Below, piece after piece: positions 43,090 through 52,584 of a DNA stretch of 64,000 nucleotides. Within the stretch, counting starts at the first letter, position 1, and each line of letters starts with the position of its first letter. The position numbers and the translations under genes were made by a program. The notes under the pieces are model-generated. The model had not been told where the DNA came from and did no database searches. It saw only the letters and a list, made by a program, of their open reading frames with translations. Origin of the DNA: Anaeromyxobacter sp. Fw109-5 (GTDB taxonomy: Bacteria; Myxococcota; Myxococcia; Myxococcales; Anaeromyxobacteraceae); NCBI RefSeq assembly GCF_000017505.1, contig NC_009675.1, forward strand, positions 434,001 through 498,000, in the 5' to 3' direction.

Positions 43090-44000
43090 GCGTCGCGAGC
43101 CGCAAGGTCGTCGGCACGGGGCTGACCGTGCTCACCGGCGCCACCGCCGCGCTGGTGGTGGCGATGCTGGCGGTCATCCTGGTGGACGTGGTCCGCGGGG
43201 GCGCCGCGCGGGTGAGCTGGGAGTTCCTCACCGCGGCGCCCGAGGAGGGCATGACGGCCGGCGGGATCTTCCCCGCCATCTACGGCACGGCGATCATGAC
43301 GCTCATCATGACCGTCGCCGTGATGCCGGTCGGCGTCCTCACCGCCGTCTACCTCCACGAGTACGCGGCGCCCCGCTCGCGCATGGCCGCCCTGGTGCGC
43401 GTGGCGGTGACGAACCTCGCCGGCGTCCCCTCCATCGTGTTCGGGCTCTTCGGCCTCGGCTTCTTCATCCAGTTCGTCGGCGGCTCGCTCGATCGCGCCT
43501 TCTCGCCGCCGGGCGAGCTGTTCTACGGCCGGCCCGCCCTCCTGTGGGCCGCGCTCACGCTCGCGGTGCTCACGCTGCCGGTGGTCATCGTCTCGACCGA
43601 GGAGGCGCTCCGGGCCGTGCCGCGCGATCACCGCGACGCGAGCCTCGCCCTCGGCGCGACGAAGTCCCAGACCCTGGTGCGCGTGATCCTGCCCCAGGCG
43701 CTGCCCGGCATCCTCACCGGCGCGATCCTGGCCGTCGCGCGCGGCGCGGGCGAGGTGGCGCCCATCCTGTTCACGGGGGTCGCCTACTTCCTGCCCGATC
43801 TGCCCGGCTCCGTCTGGTCGCAGTTCATGCACCTCGGCTACCACGTGTACGTGCTCGCGACGCAGTCGCCGGACATCGACGCGACCCGCCCGCTGCTCTA
43901 CGCGACGGTGTTCGTGCTGCTCGCGCTCACCTTCGCCCTGAACCTCCTCGCGATCGCGATCCGCACCCGCACCCGCCGCAAGGCGGCCGCCGGACACTGA
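43086..44000 (+). CDS. pstA: phosphate ABC transporter permease PstA
   Basis: 304 residues. The GTG start overlaps the pstC stop (GTGA), so translation is coupled. Six transmembrane helices; [34 protein letters not shown] and the EAA loop [40 protein letters not shown] are typical of PstA. It forms the inner-membrane channel with PstC. Confidence 0.95.
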   Translation: MSVASRKVVGTGLTVLTGATAALVVAMLAVILVDVVRGGAARVSWEFLTAAPEEGMTAGGIFPAIYGTAIMTLIMTVAVMPVGVLTAVYLHEYAAPRSRMAALVRVAVTNLAGVPSIVFGLFGLGFFIQFVGGSLDRAFSPPGELFYGRPALLWAALTLAVLTLPVVIVSTEEALRAVPRDHRDASLALGATKSQTLVRVILPQALPGILTGAILAVARGAGEVAPILFTGVAYFLPDLPGSVWSQFMHLGYHVYVLATQSPDIDATRPLLYATVFVLLALTFALNLLAIAIRTRTRRKAAAGH

Positions 44001-44004
44001 CCAG

Positions 44005-44787
<783 letters not shown>

Positions 44788-44809
44788 GCTCGGGCAGCTC
44801 GAGGGCGAA

Positions 44810-45505
44810 ATGGTGACGACCCACACCGACAAGGCGTACGAGGCGGAGCTCAAGGATCTGCGCGACAAGCTGCTCGAGATGGGCGGCCTCGTCGAGCGGG
44901 CGATGGCGGCCAGCGTGCGCAGCATCACCGAGCGGGACACGCCGCTCGCCGAGCAGGTCAAGGAGCGCGACCGCGAGATCAACCGGATGGAGGTCGCCAT
45001 CGACAGCGCCTGCCGGCGCGTGCTCGCGCTGCGCCAGCCGGCGGCGAGCGACCTCCGCTTCATCACGACCGCGCTCAAGATCGTCACCGACCTCGAGCGC
45101 ATGGGGGACCTGGCCGTGAACGTGGCGGAGCGCGCCATCGACCTCAACAAGGTCGCTCCCCTCGGCCCCCTGCACGACCTCTCCCGGCTTGCGGAGATGT
45201 CCGAGACCCAGCTCAAGCACGCGCTCGACGCGTTCGTGACGGGCGACGTCGCGAAGGCCGAGGACGTCATGCGCTCCGACGAGCACCTCGACGCGCTGTA
45301 CCTCAAGATCTTCAACGACCTGCTCGCCATGATGATGGAGGACTCGCGAAACATCCGGCGCGCGACCTCCCTCATGTTCGCGGCCAAGCACCTCGAGCGC
45401 TTCGGCGACCACGCGACCAACCTGGCGGAGATGGTGGTCTACATGGTGCGCGGCACCGACGTGCGGCACCCGCGGAGCCGAGCGCCCAGCGCGCCCCCCG
45501 CCTGA
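44810..45505 (+). CDS. phoU: phosphate signalling complex protein PhoU
   Basis: 231 residues, two three-helix bundles with the repeated metal-binding pattern (REINRMEVAIDSACRRVLALRQPAASDLRFI, LERMGDLAVNVAERA, later AAKHLERFGDHATNLAEMVVYMVRG). PhoU connects Pst transport activity to PhoR and usually represses the regulon when phosphate is plentiful. It is the last gene of the operon. Confidence 0.96.
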   Translation: MVTTHTDKAYEAELKDLRDKLLEMGGLVERAMAASVRSITERDTPLAEQVKERDREINRMEVAIDSACRRVLALRQPAASDLRFITTALKIVTDLERMGDLAVNVAERAIDLNKVAPLGPLHDLSRLAEMSETQLKHALDAFVTGDVAKAEDVMRSDEHLDALYLKIFNDLLAMMMEDSRNIRRATSLMFAAKHLERFGDHATNLAEMVVYMVRGTDVRHPRSRAPSAPPA

Positions 45506-45526
45506 GGCGGAGACCGCTAGCGATCG

Positions 45527-45730
45527 TCACCCGCGCGCCCCTCTCTCGTCGCTGCTCCCTCGGTCGACGGGCTCCACCCGGATGTCCGACACGCGCACGT
45601 CACCGACATCCTCGCGTATCTCGCTGGCGAACAGCTCGGCCGCTTCCCGATCGTCCCAGGCGAGGACGTGCGCGCGGTGCTCGCCCTCTCCGGAGTCATA
45701 CGAACAGAAGTAGACCGATTCGCGAAGCAT
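45527..45730 (-). CDS. small hypothetical protein
   Basis: 67 residues. ATG 45730 is preceded by GGGAGGTG at good spacing. The sequence MLRESVYFCSYDSGEGEHRAHVLAWDDREAAELFASEIREDVGDVRVSDIRVE looks like a small alpha/beta fold. No family is recognised. It is convergent with phoU (21 bases between stops). Confidence 0.6.
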   Translation of the reverse strand: MLRESVYFCSYDSGEGEHRAHVLAWDDREAAELFASEIREDVGDVRVSDIRVEPVDRGSSDERGARG

Positions 45731-45809
45731 GCGCACCTCCCGGCGTGAGCGCTGCGGGTTCTTAGCCGCAGCCGTCCGGAGGCGCCACCGGCCGGATCGG
45801 GCCCAGAAT

Positions 45810-45826
45810 CGTCACGAGACCGTCAC
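45810..45826 (+). promoter_or_regulatory. orphan Pho-box-like pair
   Basis: CGTCAC (45810) and CGTCAC (45821) are perfect units at the 11-bp period. They point to the plus strand, where no gene follows (sixA ends at 45880 on the minus strand). On the minus strand the small gene starts 74 bases away. Confidence 0.4.
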
Positions 45827-45879
45827 GTGCATCGCGGCATCACGCCGTCGCCCGCGCGCTCGCGCGCCGAGGACGGCGC

Positions 45880-46386
45880 TCACCCGAGGCGGCGCAGCTG
45901 AGCCGGCGTGAGCAGCCAGCGGAGCTGTGCGCCTCCGACCAACTGCGTGTCGCCCAGCGACAGCAGGCAGGCGCCGCCCTTCTTCAGAGCGACGAAGCCG
46001 CGCCCGGCGCTGCCGGTGAGGAGGTACTGCACGAGCCGCGACAGGTGCGGCTCATGGCCCACGATCGCGACGCGCGAGCGCGCGCGGTGCTTCCGCAGCC
46101 ACGGAACGAGCGCCGCGGGATCGGACTCGGGCGCGAGCTCGCCGAGCTGCGACGCGCCGCGCAGCTCGTAGGCGGCCGCCAGGATCGCGCCCGTCTCCTT
46201 CGCCCGCGCGAGCGCGCTCGTCGCGAGGACGTCGATGGACTCGACGAGCTCGCGGAGCCCGCGCGCTCCCTTCTCGAACCGGCGGCGCCCCTCCGCCGTC
46301 AGCGGGCGCTCGGGGTCGTCACGACCGGTGGCGGCGAAGACGTCGCGGTCCTCGGCGATGGCGTGACGGACGACGAGAAGCTCCAA
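45880..46386 (-). CDS. sixA: SixA-type phosphohistidine phosphatase
   Basis: 168 residues, TTG start with AGGAGGTGGAGC directly upstream. It is a short histidine phosphatase: LLVVRHAIAED (RH core), LATSALARAKETGAIL, LAPESDP and AIVGHEPHLSRLVQYLL (second His). SixA removes phosphate from phosphohistidine, for example in histidine-kinase phosphotransfer or PTS domains. Its position beside the Pho genes and near CGTCAC-like sites invites a link to phosphate signalling, which is inference. Confidence 0.9.
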   Translation of the reverse strand: MELLVVRHAIAEDRDVFAATGRDDPERPLTAEGRRRFEKGARGLRELVESIDVLATSALARAKETGAILAAAYELRGASQLGELAPESDPAALVPWLRKHRARSRVAIVGHEPHLSRLVQYLLTGSAGRGFVALKKGGACLLSLGDTQLVGGAQLRWLLTPAQLRRLG

Positions 46387-46649
46387 GCTCCACCTCCTGC
46401 TCCGGCCATTCTGCCGCCGGGAGGGGGCGGACCGTCACGGCCACGCGTGACGCGGCCCGGCGAAGAGGGTGCCGGCGAGCGCTACGCGCTCCGCGCGCCT
46501 GGCGCAGTCGGGCACGGGCCGCTCACGCTCCGTTCACCCGATGCGCTGGCGCTCTGCCGGCCGTCGCGCCCAGCGAGAGCGGCCGGCGGACCGCGGCGCG
46601 GGGGCTGGTCACCCTCGCGCCGCCTCTCTCCGCGCCTCCGCCGTGGTCG

Positions 46650-47225
46650 TCAGGGCCGCTGCGATCCGGGCGTGGAGGCGCCGCCCACGGACCCGGACGT
46701 GCCGGAGCCGGAGCCCTGCGCCGCCCCTCCCGCCGGCGGAGCGACGTCGGCGTTGCCGCCGGCCCCCGGCGACTGCGTCGCGCCGCCCGCGCCCGTCCCG
46801 CCGGTCGAGCCGGCCGGCACGCAGGCACCGGACGCGCCCGTGGCGCCCGCCGTGCCGCTCGACGCCGCGGTGCCCGAGCTCCCGCCGGCGGACCCCGTCC
46901 CCTGCGCGGAGCCCGTGCCGGTCGTCCCGCTCCCGGCCGTGGAAGGCATCCCCGCGCTGGTCGCGGGGACCATGCCCGGCGGGCAGGCCTGGGTACCGGC
47001 GCCGCCCGTCGTGCCGGCCGTGCCCGCGGTGCCCGAGGGAGTGCCAGTCGCCGTCGGATCGGCGGCCGTCGAGCCCGTGCCAGTCTGGCCGGCAGTCGAC
47101 CCGGGCGCGGCGCCGCCCGCGGCTCCGGATCCCGAGGAGCCGGCGCCGGTCGTCGTCCCTCCGGTGCCCTGCCCGAGGACGAGCGTGGGGGCGAGGAGCG
47201 CTGCTGCGAACGTGAGCTTCCGCAT
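46650..47225 (-). CDS. secreted Gly/Ser/Thr/Ala-rich low-complexity protein
   Basis: 191 residues. GGGAGG lies seven bases before the ATG. A signal peptide (MRKLTFAAALLAPTLVLGQ) is followed by a sequence made almost entirely of Gly, Ser, Thr, Ala and Pro, with two islands ACPPGMVPATSAGMP and GACVPAGST that hold the only cysteines. It has no hydrophobic core and is probably disordered; an extracellular matrix or surface-coat role is a guess. The codon bias stays GC-rich and the ribosome site is good, which supports a real gene. Confidence 0.65.
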   Translation of the reverse strand: MRKLTFAAALLAPTLVLGQGTGGTTTGAGSSGSGAAGGAAPGSTAGQTGTGSTAADPTATGTPSGTAGTAGTTGGAGTQACPPGMVPATSAGMPSTAGSGTTGTGSAQGTGSAGGSSGTAASSGTAGATGASGACVPAGSTGGTGAGGATQSPGAGGNADVAPPAGGAAQGSGSGTSGSVGGASTPGSQRP

Positions 47226-47377
47226 GTCGTTTCCTCCCGAGACAGAACGGATGCGCATCGCGCGCGTACCGCGCGTGGCCGCAGGGTCCGTGGAGAGGGA
47301 GCCGAGCGGCCGCAAAGCCGGCCGGGCGACCGCTCGACGCGATGGAAGGCGCTCGGGATCGCGCGCCGATCGAGGGC

Positions 47378-48007
47378 TCAGGAGACGAGCAGTCGCGAGG
47401 CCAGCCCCGCGACCACGCCGAGGAGGGCCCCGGCGCCCACGTCCAGCGGGTAGTGCGCGCCGAGATAGACGCGCGAGAGCCCGATCCCGACGGAGAGGAG
47501 GAGCGCGAGCGGACCGAGGCCGAACGGCTCGTCGGCGAACGCGACGGCGACGCTGAACGCGGCGGCGGTGTGTCCTGACGGGAACGAGAAGCGATCCGGG
47601 TTCGCCGCCAGCGCCTCGAAGCCCGCGATCGACACGTCCGGGCGGGCGCGGGTGAGGCTGCGCTTGAGCGTCTGGGAGAGCGCCGTGGCGAGGAGCGTGG
47701 CGGCGCCGAGCCGCAAGCCGAGGTGCCGGCCGTGCGCCGAGCCGGTCGCGAGGAGCGCGATCCCCGCGAACGTCCAGCTCTTCGCGTCGCCCAGGTGCGT
47801 GAGGGTGCGCGCCACGATCGTCCGCCACGGGCTGTGGAAGCGGCGGAAGGAGAGCAGCAGCGCCTCGTCGAGGGAGAGGATGCGCGCGAGGCGCCCGTCT
47901 CGGATGACGGCGGTCGCGGTCGCGGGATCGATCGTGATCGAGGCGCCGCCGCCCGCGTCGAGCTCGAAGGTGCCAGCGGGGAGGCCAGTCTCGCGGTCGT
48001 CGGTCAT
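47378..48007 (-). CDS. PAP2-family membrane phosphatase
   Basis: 209 residues. Phosphatase motifs in order: KRSLTRARP (KxxxxxxRP), PSGHTAAAF (PSGH) and SRVYLGAHYPLDV (SRxxxxxHxxxD), all intact, within five or six helices. These enzymes dephosphorylate undecaprenyl pyrophosphate or phosphatidate at the membrane. It overlaps the preceding NlpC-like gene by ATGA (48004-48007), so the two are translationally coupled. Confidence 0.92.
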   Translation of the reverse strand: MTDDRETGLPAGTFELDAGGGASITIDPATATAVIRDGRLARILSLDEALLLSFRRFHSPWRTIVARTLTHLGDAKSWTFAGIALLATGSAHGRHLGLRLGAATLLATALSQTLKRSLTRARPDVSIAGFEALAANPDRFSFPSGHTAAAFSVAVAFADEPFGLGPLALLLSVGIGLSRVYLGAHYPLDVGAGALLGVVAGLASRLLVS

Positions 48008-48804
48008 CGGGGTGCAGGGTGCCGGTCGTCTGTCTCGACGGCGCGGCCCGCCTGCAACATCTGGGTGAACTCTCCCTCCAGCAACTCCCCGAAAGCGGCG
48101 AAGAGCTCGCCCGTCAGGTAACGCGTGCCACGCGGATCGCCGCGCCGGCGTACGCGGAGGCGGCCGTTCGCGTCGGGATCTCCGGGGCGCGAGAGGTCCA
48201 TCCTCGTCCGCTCGACGCCCTTCCTGGCGCGGTGGAGCAGGATCACGGAGCTGCCCTCGACGCGCTCGACCAGCGCCACGTGCGTGAAGCGATCGTCGCG
48301 CCGGCGGTCGCGATCGCGGTCGTAGCTGTCGTGGAAGAACGCGAGGGCGCCCGGCCGCGGCGTCTCCAGCGGCCGGCTCGCGCGGTGGAGCGACTCCGAG
48401 CGCGAGACGCCCGGGCCGAGCCGCACCCGCACGCCCGCCTCGTGGAAGGCGCGCAGCACGAAGGCCGAGCAGTCGCCGCGAAAGCGCCTCCCCACGAGCG
48501 CTCTCGCGGCGTCCACCACGCGCGCGCGGACCGCCTCGAGCTCGGGATCGCCTTCTGCCACGGCGGCCGGCTCCGCGTCCTTCGGAGCGGCGGAGTCCCG
48601 AGCGCCCCAGGTCGACTCTGCGCCGGCGTCCGGGGGTTCGTCACCGGCTCGCGCGCCCGCCTCGGGCGCGGGCGGCGAGACCGCCGAGGGCGAGGTGGCG
48701 GGCGAGGCGGCGCGCTGCGCGGCGCAGCCGGTGGCGAGGGCGAGGGCGAGGCCGAGCAGCGGTGCGGCGCGGCTGGCGGTGCGACCGGGGTGCCGGTCGT
48801 TCAT
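48004..48804 (-). CDS. NlpC/P60- or CHAP-like lipoprotein
   Basis: 266 residues. Signal peptide ends at ATGCAAQ, a lipobox-like site. A disordered Pro/Ala linker follows to about residue 80. The catalytic domain has FRGDCSAFVLRAFHEAGV (nucleophile Cys) and RFTHVALVERVEGSSVILLHRARKGV (general-base His), as in cell-wall amidases or endopeptidases of the papain-like NlpC/P60-CHAP group. It overlaps both neighbours by 4 bases. Its place behind an ABC importer is unusual for a wall hydrolase. Confidence 0.78.
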   Translation of the reverse strand: MNDRHPGRTASRAAPLLGLALALATGCAAQRAASPATSPSAVSPPAPEAGARAGDEPPDAGAESTWGARDSAAPKDAEPAAVAEGDPELEAVRARVVDAARALVGRRFRGDCSAFVLRAFHEAGVRVRLGPGVSRSESLHRASRPLETPRPGALAFFHDSYDRDRDRRRDDRFTHVALVERVEGSSVILLHRARKGVERTRMDLSRPGDPDANGRLRVRRRGDPRGTRYLTGELFAAFGELLEGEFTQMLQAGRAVETDDRHPAPR

Positions 48805-49778
48805 CGGCGCGCGATCTCCTGGAGCATGGTCGCGTCCACGATACCCGACGGGTCGCCCTTGGGGGCGAACCCGAGCTCCTGCGCGTCGCGCGCCATGCGC
48901 TCCAGCTGGCGGGGAAGCGGGTCCGACACCGGCTCCACGCGCGAGAGCGCGTCGAGGAGCACGGCGTCGGGGAGCGCCTTGCCGGCGCGCTTGCCGTACG
49001 CCGCGTTCGCGAGCCGCGCGAACGCGGCGCGGTCCGCCTCCCAGCGGCGGGTGAGCTCGAGGTGCGCGCGCACGAGCGCGATCACGTCGGCGCGCCGCCG
49101 CTCCAGGGCGCGCGCGGACACGACGAGGACCGTGATGGGGAAGCGTCCCTCCGGCCAGAGCGATCGCTCGTCGACGAGGATCCTCCCTCCCGCCTCCGCC
49201 ACGAGGCGCGCCGCCCAGGGCTCGGGGACCCACGCGCCGGCGAGGTCGCCGCGCGCGAAGAGCGCGAGGATGTCGGGGTTCGCGAGCGGCGTCACCTCCA
49301 CCGGGCCCTGCCCGCGCGCGTCCTGGAGCCCTTGCTGGCGCAGCCACATGCGGAGCGCGACGTCCTGGGTGTTGCCGAGCTGCGGGGAGGCGACCCGCTT
49401 GCCGGCGAGGTCCTTCGGGGCGCGCGCGTCCTTCACGACGAGCGCGGCGCCGCCGGAGGCGGCCCCCGCGACCACGCGGAGCGCCTCGCCGTGGGTGCGC
49501 AGGAAGGCGATGGCGGCGGGGCCGGGGCCGACGTAGCTCGCGTCGAGGTCGCCCGCGAGCAGCGCCTCCATCGCCGCGGGCCCGGCGTTGAACATGCGCG
49601 TCTCGAGCCTGCCCGACAGCGCCCGCGCGAAGGTGCCGTCGTCCACCCCCACGAGCGCCTGCGCGTGTGTGACGTTCGGGAAGTAGCCGAGCCGCAGCGG
49701 CGCGTCCGGACCCTTCGCGCGAGAGCAGCCGAGCGCGGCGGAGAGGGCGAGCGCGAGGAGCGGGGCGCGGCGCCTCAT
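48801..49778 (-). CDS. ABC transporter substrate-binding lipoprotein (nitrate/sulfonate/taurine type)
   Basis: 325 residues. Signal peptide MRRRAPLLALALSAALGCSR with lipobox LGC. The mature protein is an SsuA/NMT1-like fold: LRLGYFPNVTHAQALVG, GLETRMFNAGPAAMEALLAGDLDASYVGPGPA, KRVASPQLGNTQDVALRMWL. It binds a small sulfonate, nitrate, bicarbonate or pyrimidine precursor; the ligand is not predictable. It overlaps the permease gene by 4 bases. Confidence 0.88.
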   Translation of the reverse strand: MRRRAPLLALALSAALGCSRAKGPDAPLRLGYFPNVTHAQALVGVDDGTFARALSGRLETRMFNAGPAAMEALLAGDLDASYVGPGPAAIAFLRTHGEALRVVAGAASGGAALVVKDARAPKDLAGKRVASPQLGNTQDVALRMWLRQQGLQDARGQGPVEVTPLANPDILALFARGDLAGAWVPEPWAARLVAEAGGRILVDERSLWPEGRFPITVLVVSARALERRRADVIALVRAHLELTRRWEADRAAFARLANAAYGKRAGKALPDAVLLDALSRVEPVSDPLPRQLERMARDAQELGFAPKGDPSGIVDATMLQEIARR

Positions 49779-50539
49779 GCCGGCTCCTCGACGAGGCCCC
49801 AGCGCCGGCGCACGCGCAGCTCGACCACGCGGAACAGGACACGGTCGATGGCGACGCCGATCGCCACGATCGCCAGCATGACGCCCATGACCTGGGCGGC
49901 GTCGAGCAGCTCGCGGCCGTTCTGCAGGAGCTGCCCGAGGCCGCCCGCCACGAAGAGCAGCTCGCCCGCCATGAGGGCGCGCCAGGCGAAGCTCCAGCCG
50001 AGCTTCAGGCCGGTGAGGATCCCGGGCAGCGCCGCGGGGAGGAGCACCCCCCCGTGGAAGCGCGCGCCGCGGATGCCGAGCGTACCGGCGGCGCGGAGGA
50101 GCAGGGGGTCGACGCCCGAGACGGCGTCCTCGGTCGCGATGGCGATGGCGAACACCGATCCCATCACGACGACGAACAGGATGGCCGTCTCGGACAGCCC
50201 GAACCAGAGGATGGCGAGCGGCAGCCAGCAGATCGACGGCAGGGCCTGCAGCCCGAGCACGATGGGCCGGAGCCCGCCCCGGACGAGCTCGCTGCGCGCG
50301 AGCAGCACGCCGAACGGCACGCCGGCGACCGCGGAGAAGGTGTACCCCTGGGCGAGGCGCGCGAGCGAGCGGCCCGTGGCGGCGCCGAGGCGCCCGTCCG
50401 CGAGCATGCGGCCCAGGCTGCCGGCGACCGCGAGCGGGCCCGGGAACAGCCAGTGCGGCCAGGGCCCGATCCTAGAGAGGAGCTCCCAGACGACGAGGGG
50501 GACGAGCAGGAGCAGTCCCGTCCGCAGCGATGCGCGCAT
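49775..50539 (-). CDS. ABC transporter permease (SsuC/TauC type)
   Basis: 254 residues with about six transmembrane helices. The EAA loop is [51 protein letters not shown], the SsuC/TauC form. It pairs with the ATP-binding gene, whose last 68 bases overlap its start, and with the binding protein downstream. Confidence 0.9.
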   Translation of the reverse strand: MRASLRTGLLLLVPLVVWELLSRIGPWPHWLFPGPLAVAGSLGRMLADGRLGAATGRSLARLAQGYTFSAVAGVPFGVLLARSELVRGGLRPIVLGLQALPSICWLPLAILWFGLSETAILFVVVMGSVFAIAIATEDAVSGVDPLLLRAAGTLGIRGARFHGGVLLPAALPGILTGLKLGWSFAWRALMAGELLFVAGGLGQLLQNGRELLDAAQVMGVMLAIVAIGVAIDRVLFRVVELRVRRRWGLVEEPA

Positions 50540-51413
50540 CCCGTTCCTCCGTCGCGTCCGTTCCGCCCGCGGCCTCGGCCCGCCTGAGCTCGTCGCGGAT
50601 CCGGCGCGACATCCCCACGAGCGCCTCGTCGTCCGGATCGCGCGGCCGCGGGAGCCGCACGTCGAGATCCTGGAGCACGCGCCCGGGCCGGGCCGCCATC
50701 ACGATCACGCGGTCCCCGAGCACCAGCGCCTCGCGCACGTCGTGGGTCACGAAGACCACGGTCTTGCGATCCCGCAGCCAGACCTGCTGCAGCAGCTCGT
50801 GCATGTGGCTGCGCGTCTGCGCGTCGAGCGCCGCGAACGGCTCGTCCATGAGCAGCACGGCGGGGTCGAGGGCGAGCGCCCGCGCGAGCTGGACGCGCAT
50901 CCGCATGCCGCCGGAGAGCTCGTGCGGCAGGGTCTCCTCGAAGCCCTCGAGGTGGACGCGCGCCACGTACTCGCGCGCCCGCGCGTCGGCGTCCGCCCGC
51001 GGGAGCCCGCGCGCGCGGAGCGCGAAGACGAGGTTCTGGCGGACGGTGAGCCAGGGGAAGAGCGCCGGCTCCTGGAAGACGAGCAGCCGGTCCGGTCCGG
51101 GCCCCTTCACCCGCAGGCCGTCGATGGTGATCCGCCCGCCGCTGGGCTCGAGGTGGCCGGCGAGCGCGTAGAGCAGGGTGGTCTTGCCGCAGCCGGAGGG
51201 GCCCACGAGGCACACGAACTCGCCGGCGTGCACCTCGACGTTCACGTCGTGGAGCGCGACCACCTTGTTCGCGAAGCGGTGCCCCACGCGCGACACGTCG
51301 ATCTTGGGCGGCCCGCTGCGCCGCACGCGCGGCGTGAGCAGGCCGCGGCGGCGACGACGCACGCGAAGCTCGCGCGCGAGGCGCGAGAAGCGCTCGCTGA
51401 CCTGCCTCCACAT
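50472..51413 (-). CDS. ABC transporter ATP-binding protein (SsuB/TauB type)
   Basis: 313 residues. Walker A GPSGCGKTT, Q-loop VFQEPALFPWLTV, signature LSGGMRMR, Walker B VLLMDEPFAALD and H-loop FVTHDVREALVLGDRVIVM. This matches importers for sulfonates, nitrate or taurine. A basic N-terminal extension (~35 residues) and a C-terminal tail (from about residue 270) are longer than usual; the tail is what overlaps the permease gene. ATG 51413 was chosen; in-frame GTG and TTG codons lie just upstream. A palindrome covers the start codon. Confidence 0.9.
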   Translation of the reverse strand: MWRQVSERFSRLARELRVRRRRRGLLTPRVRRSGPPKIDVSRVGHRFANKVVALHDVNVEVHAGEFVCLVGPSGCGKTTLLYALAGHLEPSGGRITIDGLRVKGPGPDRLLVFQEPALFPWLTVRQNLVFALRARGLPRADADARAREYVARVHLEGFEETLPHELSGGMRMRVQLARALALDPAVLLMDEPFAALDAQTRSHMHELLQQVWLRDRKTVVFVTHDVREALVLGDRVIVMAARPGRVLQDLDVRLPRPRDPDDEALVGMSRRIRDELRRAEAAGGTDATEERDARIAADGTAPARPPRRLGAPL

Positions 51414-51424
51414 TGGCACCAATG
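51411..51424. promoter_or_regulatory. palindrome over the start codon of the ABC operon
   Basis: CATTGG-CA-CCAATG, 6-base arms, includes the ATG of the ATP-binding gene. It could be an operator for a local regulator or merely chance. Confidence 0.3.
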
Positions 51425-51513
51425 TGCGTCGGCCGGGCTGCGGATGCCTCCCCCCTCGTCTGGACGCCCCGGGAGAGGGCAGACGCGCGCGGGCTCGACC
51501 GGTCGGGACGGCC

Positions 51514-52458
51514 TCACGGGGTGAAGCGGAGGAGCCGGCAGGAGATCCCGCCGTTGCTCACCGGGAGCGCCGCCGCCGGGGCGAGTGGGAGGAGGCCCTC
51601 GTAGCCGCGATCAGGCCCCAGGACGGCCACCTCCCAGCCGGCGAGGCGCGGGAGGAGCGCTCCGAGCGCGCGCCACGCCGCCGTCACGTCCGCGTCGAGC
51701 CGGACGCCGTAGGGCGGGTTCACCGCGCAGAGGCCCGCGCCGGCGGGGGGCCGGACGAGCGCCGCGTCCTCGCGGGAGAAGCGGATCGCGTCCCCCACGC
51801 CGGCGGCGGCGGCGTTCTTCTGGGCGAGCCGGAGCGCGCCGGCGTTGCGATCGGAGGCGTGAATCGGCACCGCGACGGGCCGCGCGAGGGCGGCGAGGTG
51901 CGCGCGCAGCCGCTCGGTGCGCGCGGCGTCGTGCCCGGGGAGCCCCTCGAACGCGAAGGCGCGGCCCAGGCCCGGCGCGCGCCGCGCCGCGATGAGCGCC
52001 GCCTCGATGGCGAGGGTGCCCGAGCCGCACATCGGATCGAGGAACGGGCGATCGCCGGCCCAGCGGGAGGCGAGCAGGATCCCGGCGGCGAGCGACTCGC
52101 GCAGCGGCGCGGCGCCGACGCGGGCCCGCCAGCCGCGCCGGAAGAGCGGCGCGCCCGCGGCGTCCACCGAGATCGTGGCGCGCCCGGGGCCGGTGCGGAT
52201 CTCGAGCCGCGCCCCGGCTGCGCGCCGCGCCGCCGCGCGCTTCGCCGCCGCGAGGCCGGACGCGTCGCCCTCCCAGAGCCGCAGCAGCACCGTGTCCGCG
52301 GTCCGCGAGGCGAGGCAGGCCACCGCCGCGGCGTCCTCACCGCTCGCCTCGGCGCCGCCGCGGACGGCGCGCGCCTCGAGGCCGAGCGCCGCGAGCTCGG
52401 CGGCCAGGATCGGCTCGAGGCCGGGCGCGCACGCGCAGAAGATCCGCTCCTTCGGCAT
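51514..52458 (-). CDS. THUMP-type class I RNA methyltransferase (second copy)
   Basis: 314 residues. The N-terminus FCACAPGLEPILAAELAALGLEARAVRGG and the domain order follow the RlmL/TrmN group. SAM-binding FLDPMCGSGTLAIEAALIA and catalytic VNPPYGVRL are intact. It is shorter than the copy at 34621-35769 by about 70 residues and probably modifies a different guanosine in rRNA or tRNA. Confidence 0.85.
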   Translation of the reverse strand: MPKERIFCACAPGLEPILAAELAALGLEARAVRGGAEASGEDAAAVACLASRTADTVLLRLWEGDASGLAAAKRAAARRAAGARLEIRTGPGRATISVDAAGAPLFRRGWRARVGAAPLRESLAAGILLASRWAGDRPFLDPMCGSGTLAIEAALIAARRAPGLGRAFAFEGLPGHDAARTERLRAHLAALARPVAVPIHASDRNAGALRLAQKNAAAAGVGDAIRFSREDAALVRPPAGAGLCAVNPPYGVRLDADVTAAWRALGALLPRLAGWEVAVLGPDRGYEGLLPLAPAAALPVSNGGISCRLLRFTP

Positions 52459-52584
52459 GGCGCATCCTAGACGGCGGCCGGGGCGCCCGCGAGCGCGGCG
52501 GCGCCGCCGGGCGGGCGGGGCGGCTCCGTCACCCTTGCGCGGCGGCGGCCCCGCCGGGTAAACGTCGCCGCCTCGGGAGGCTCC

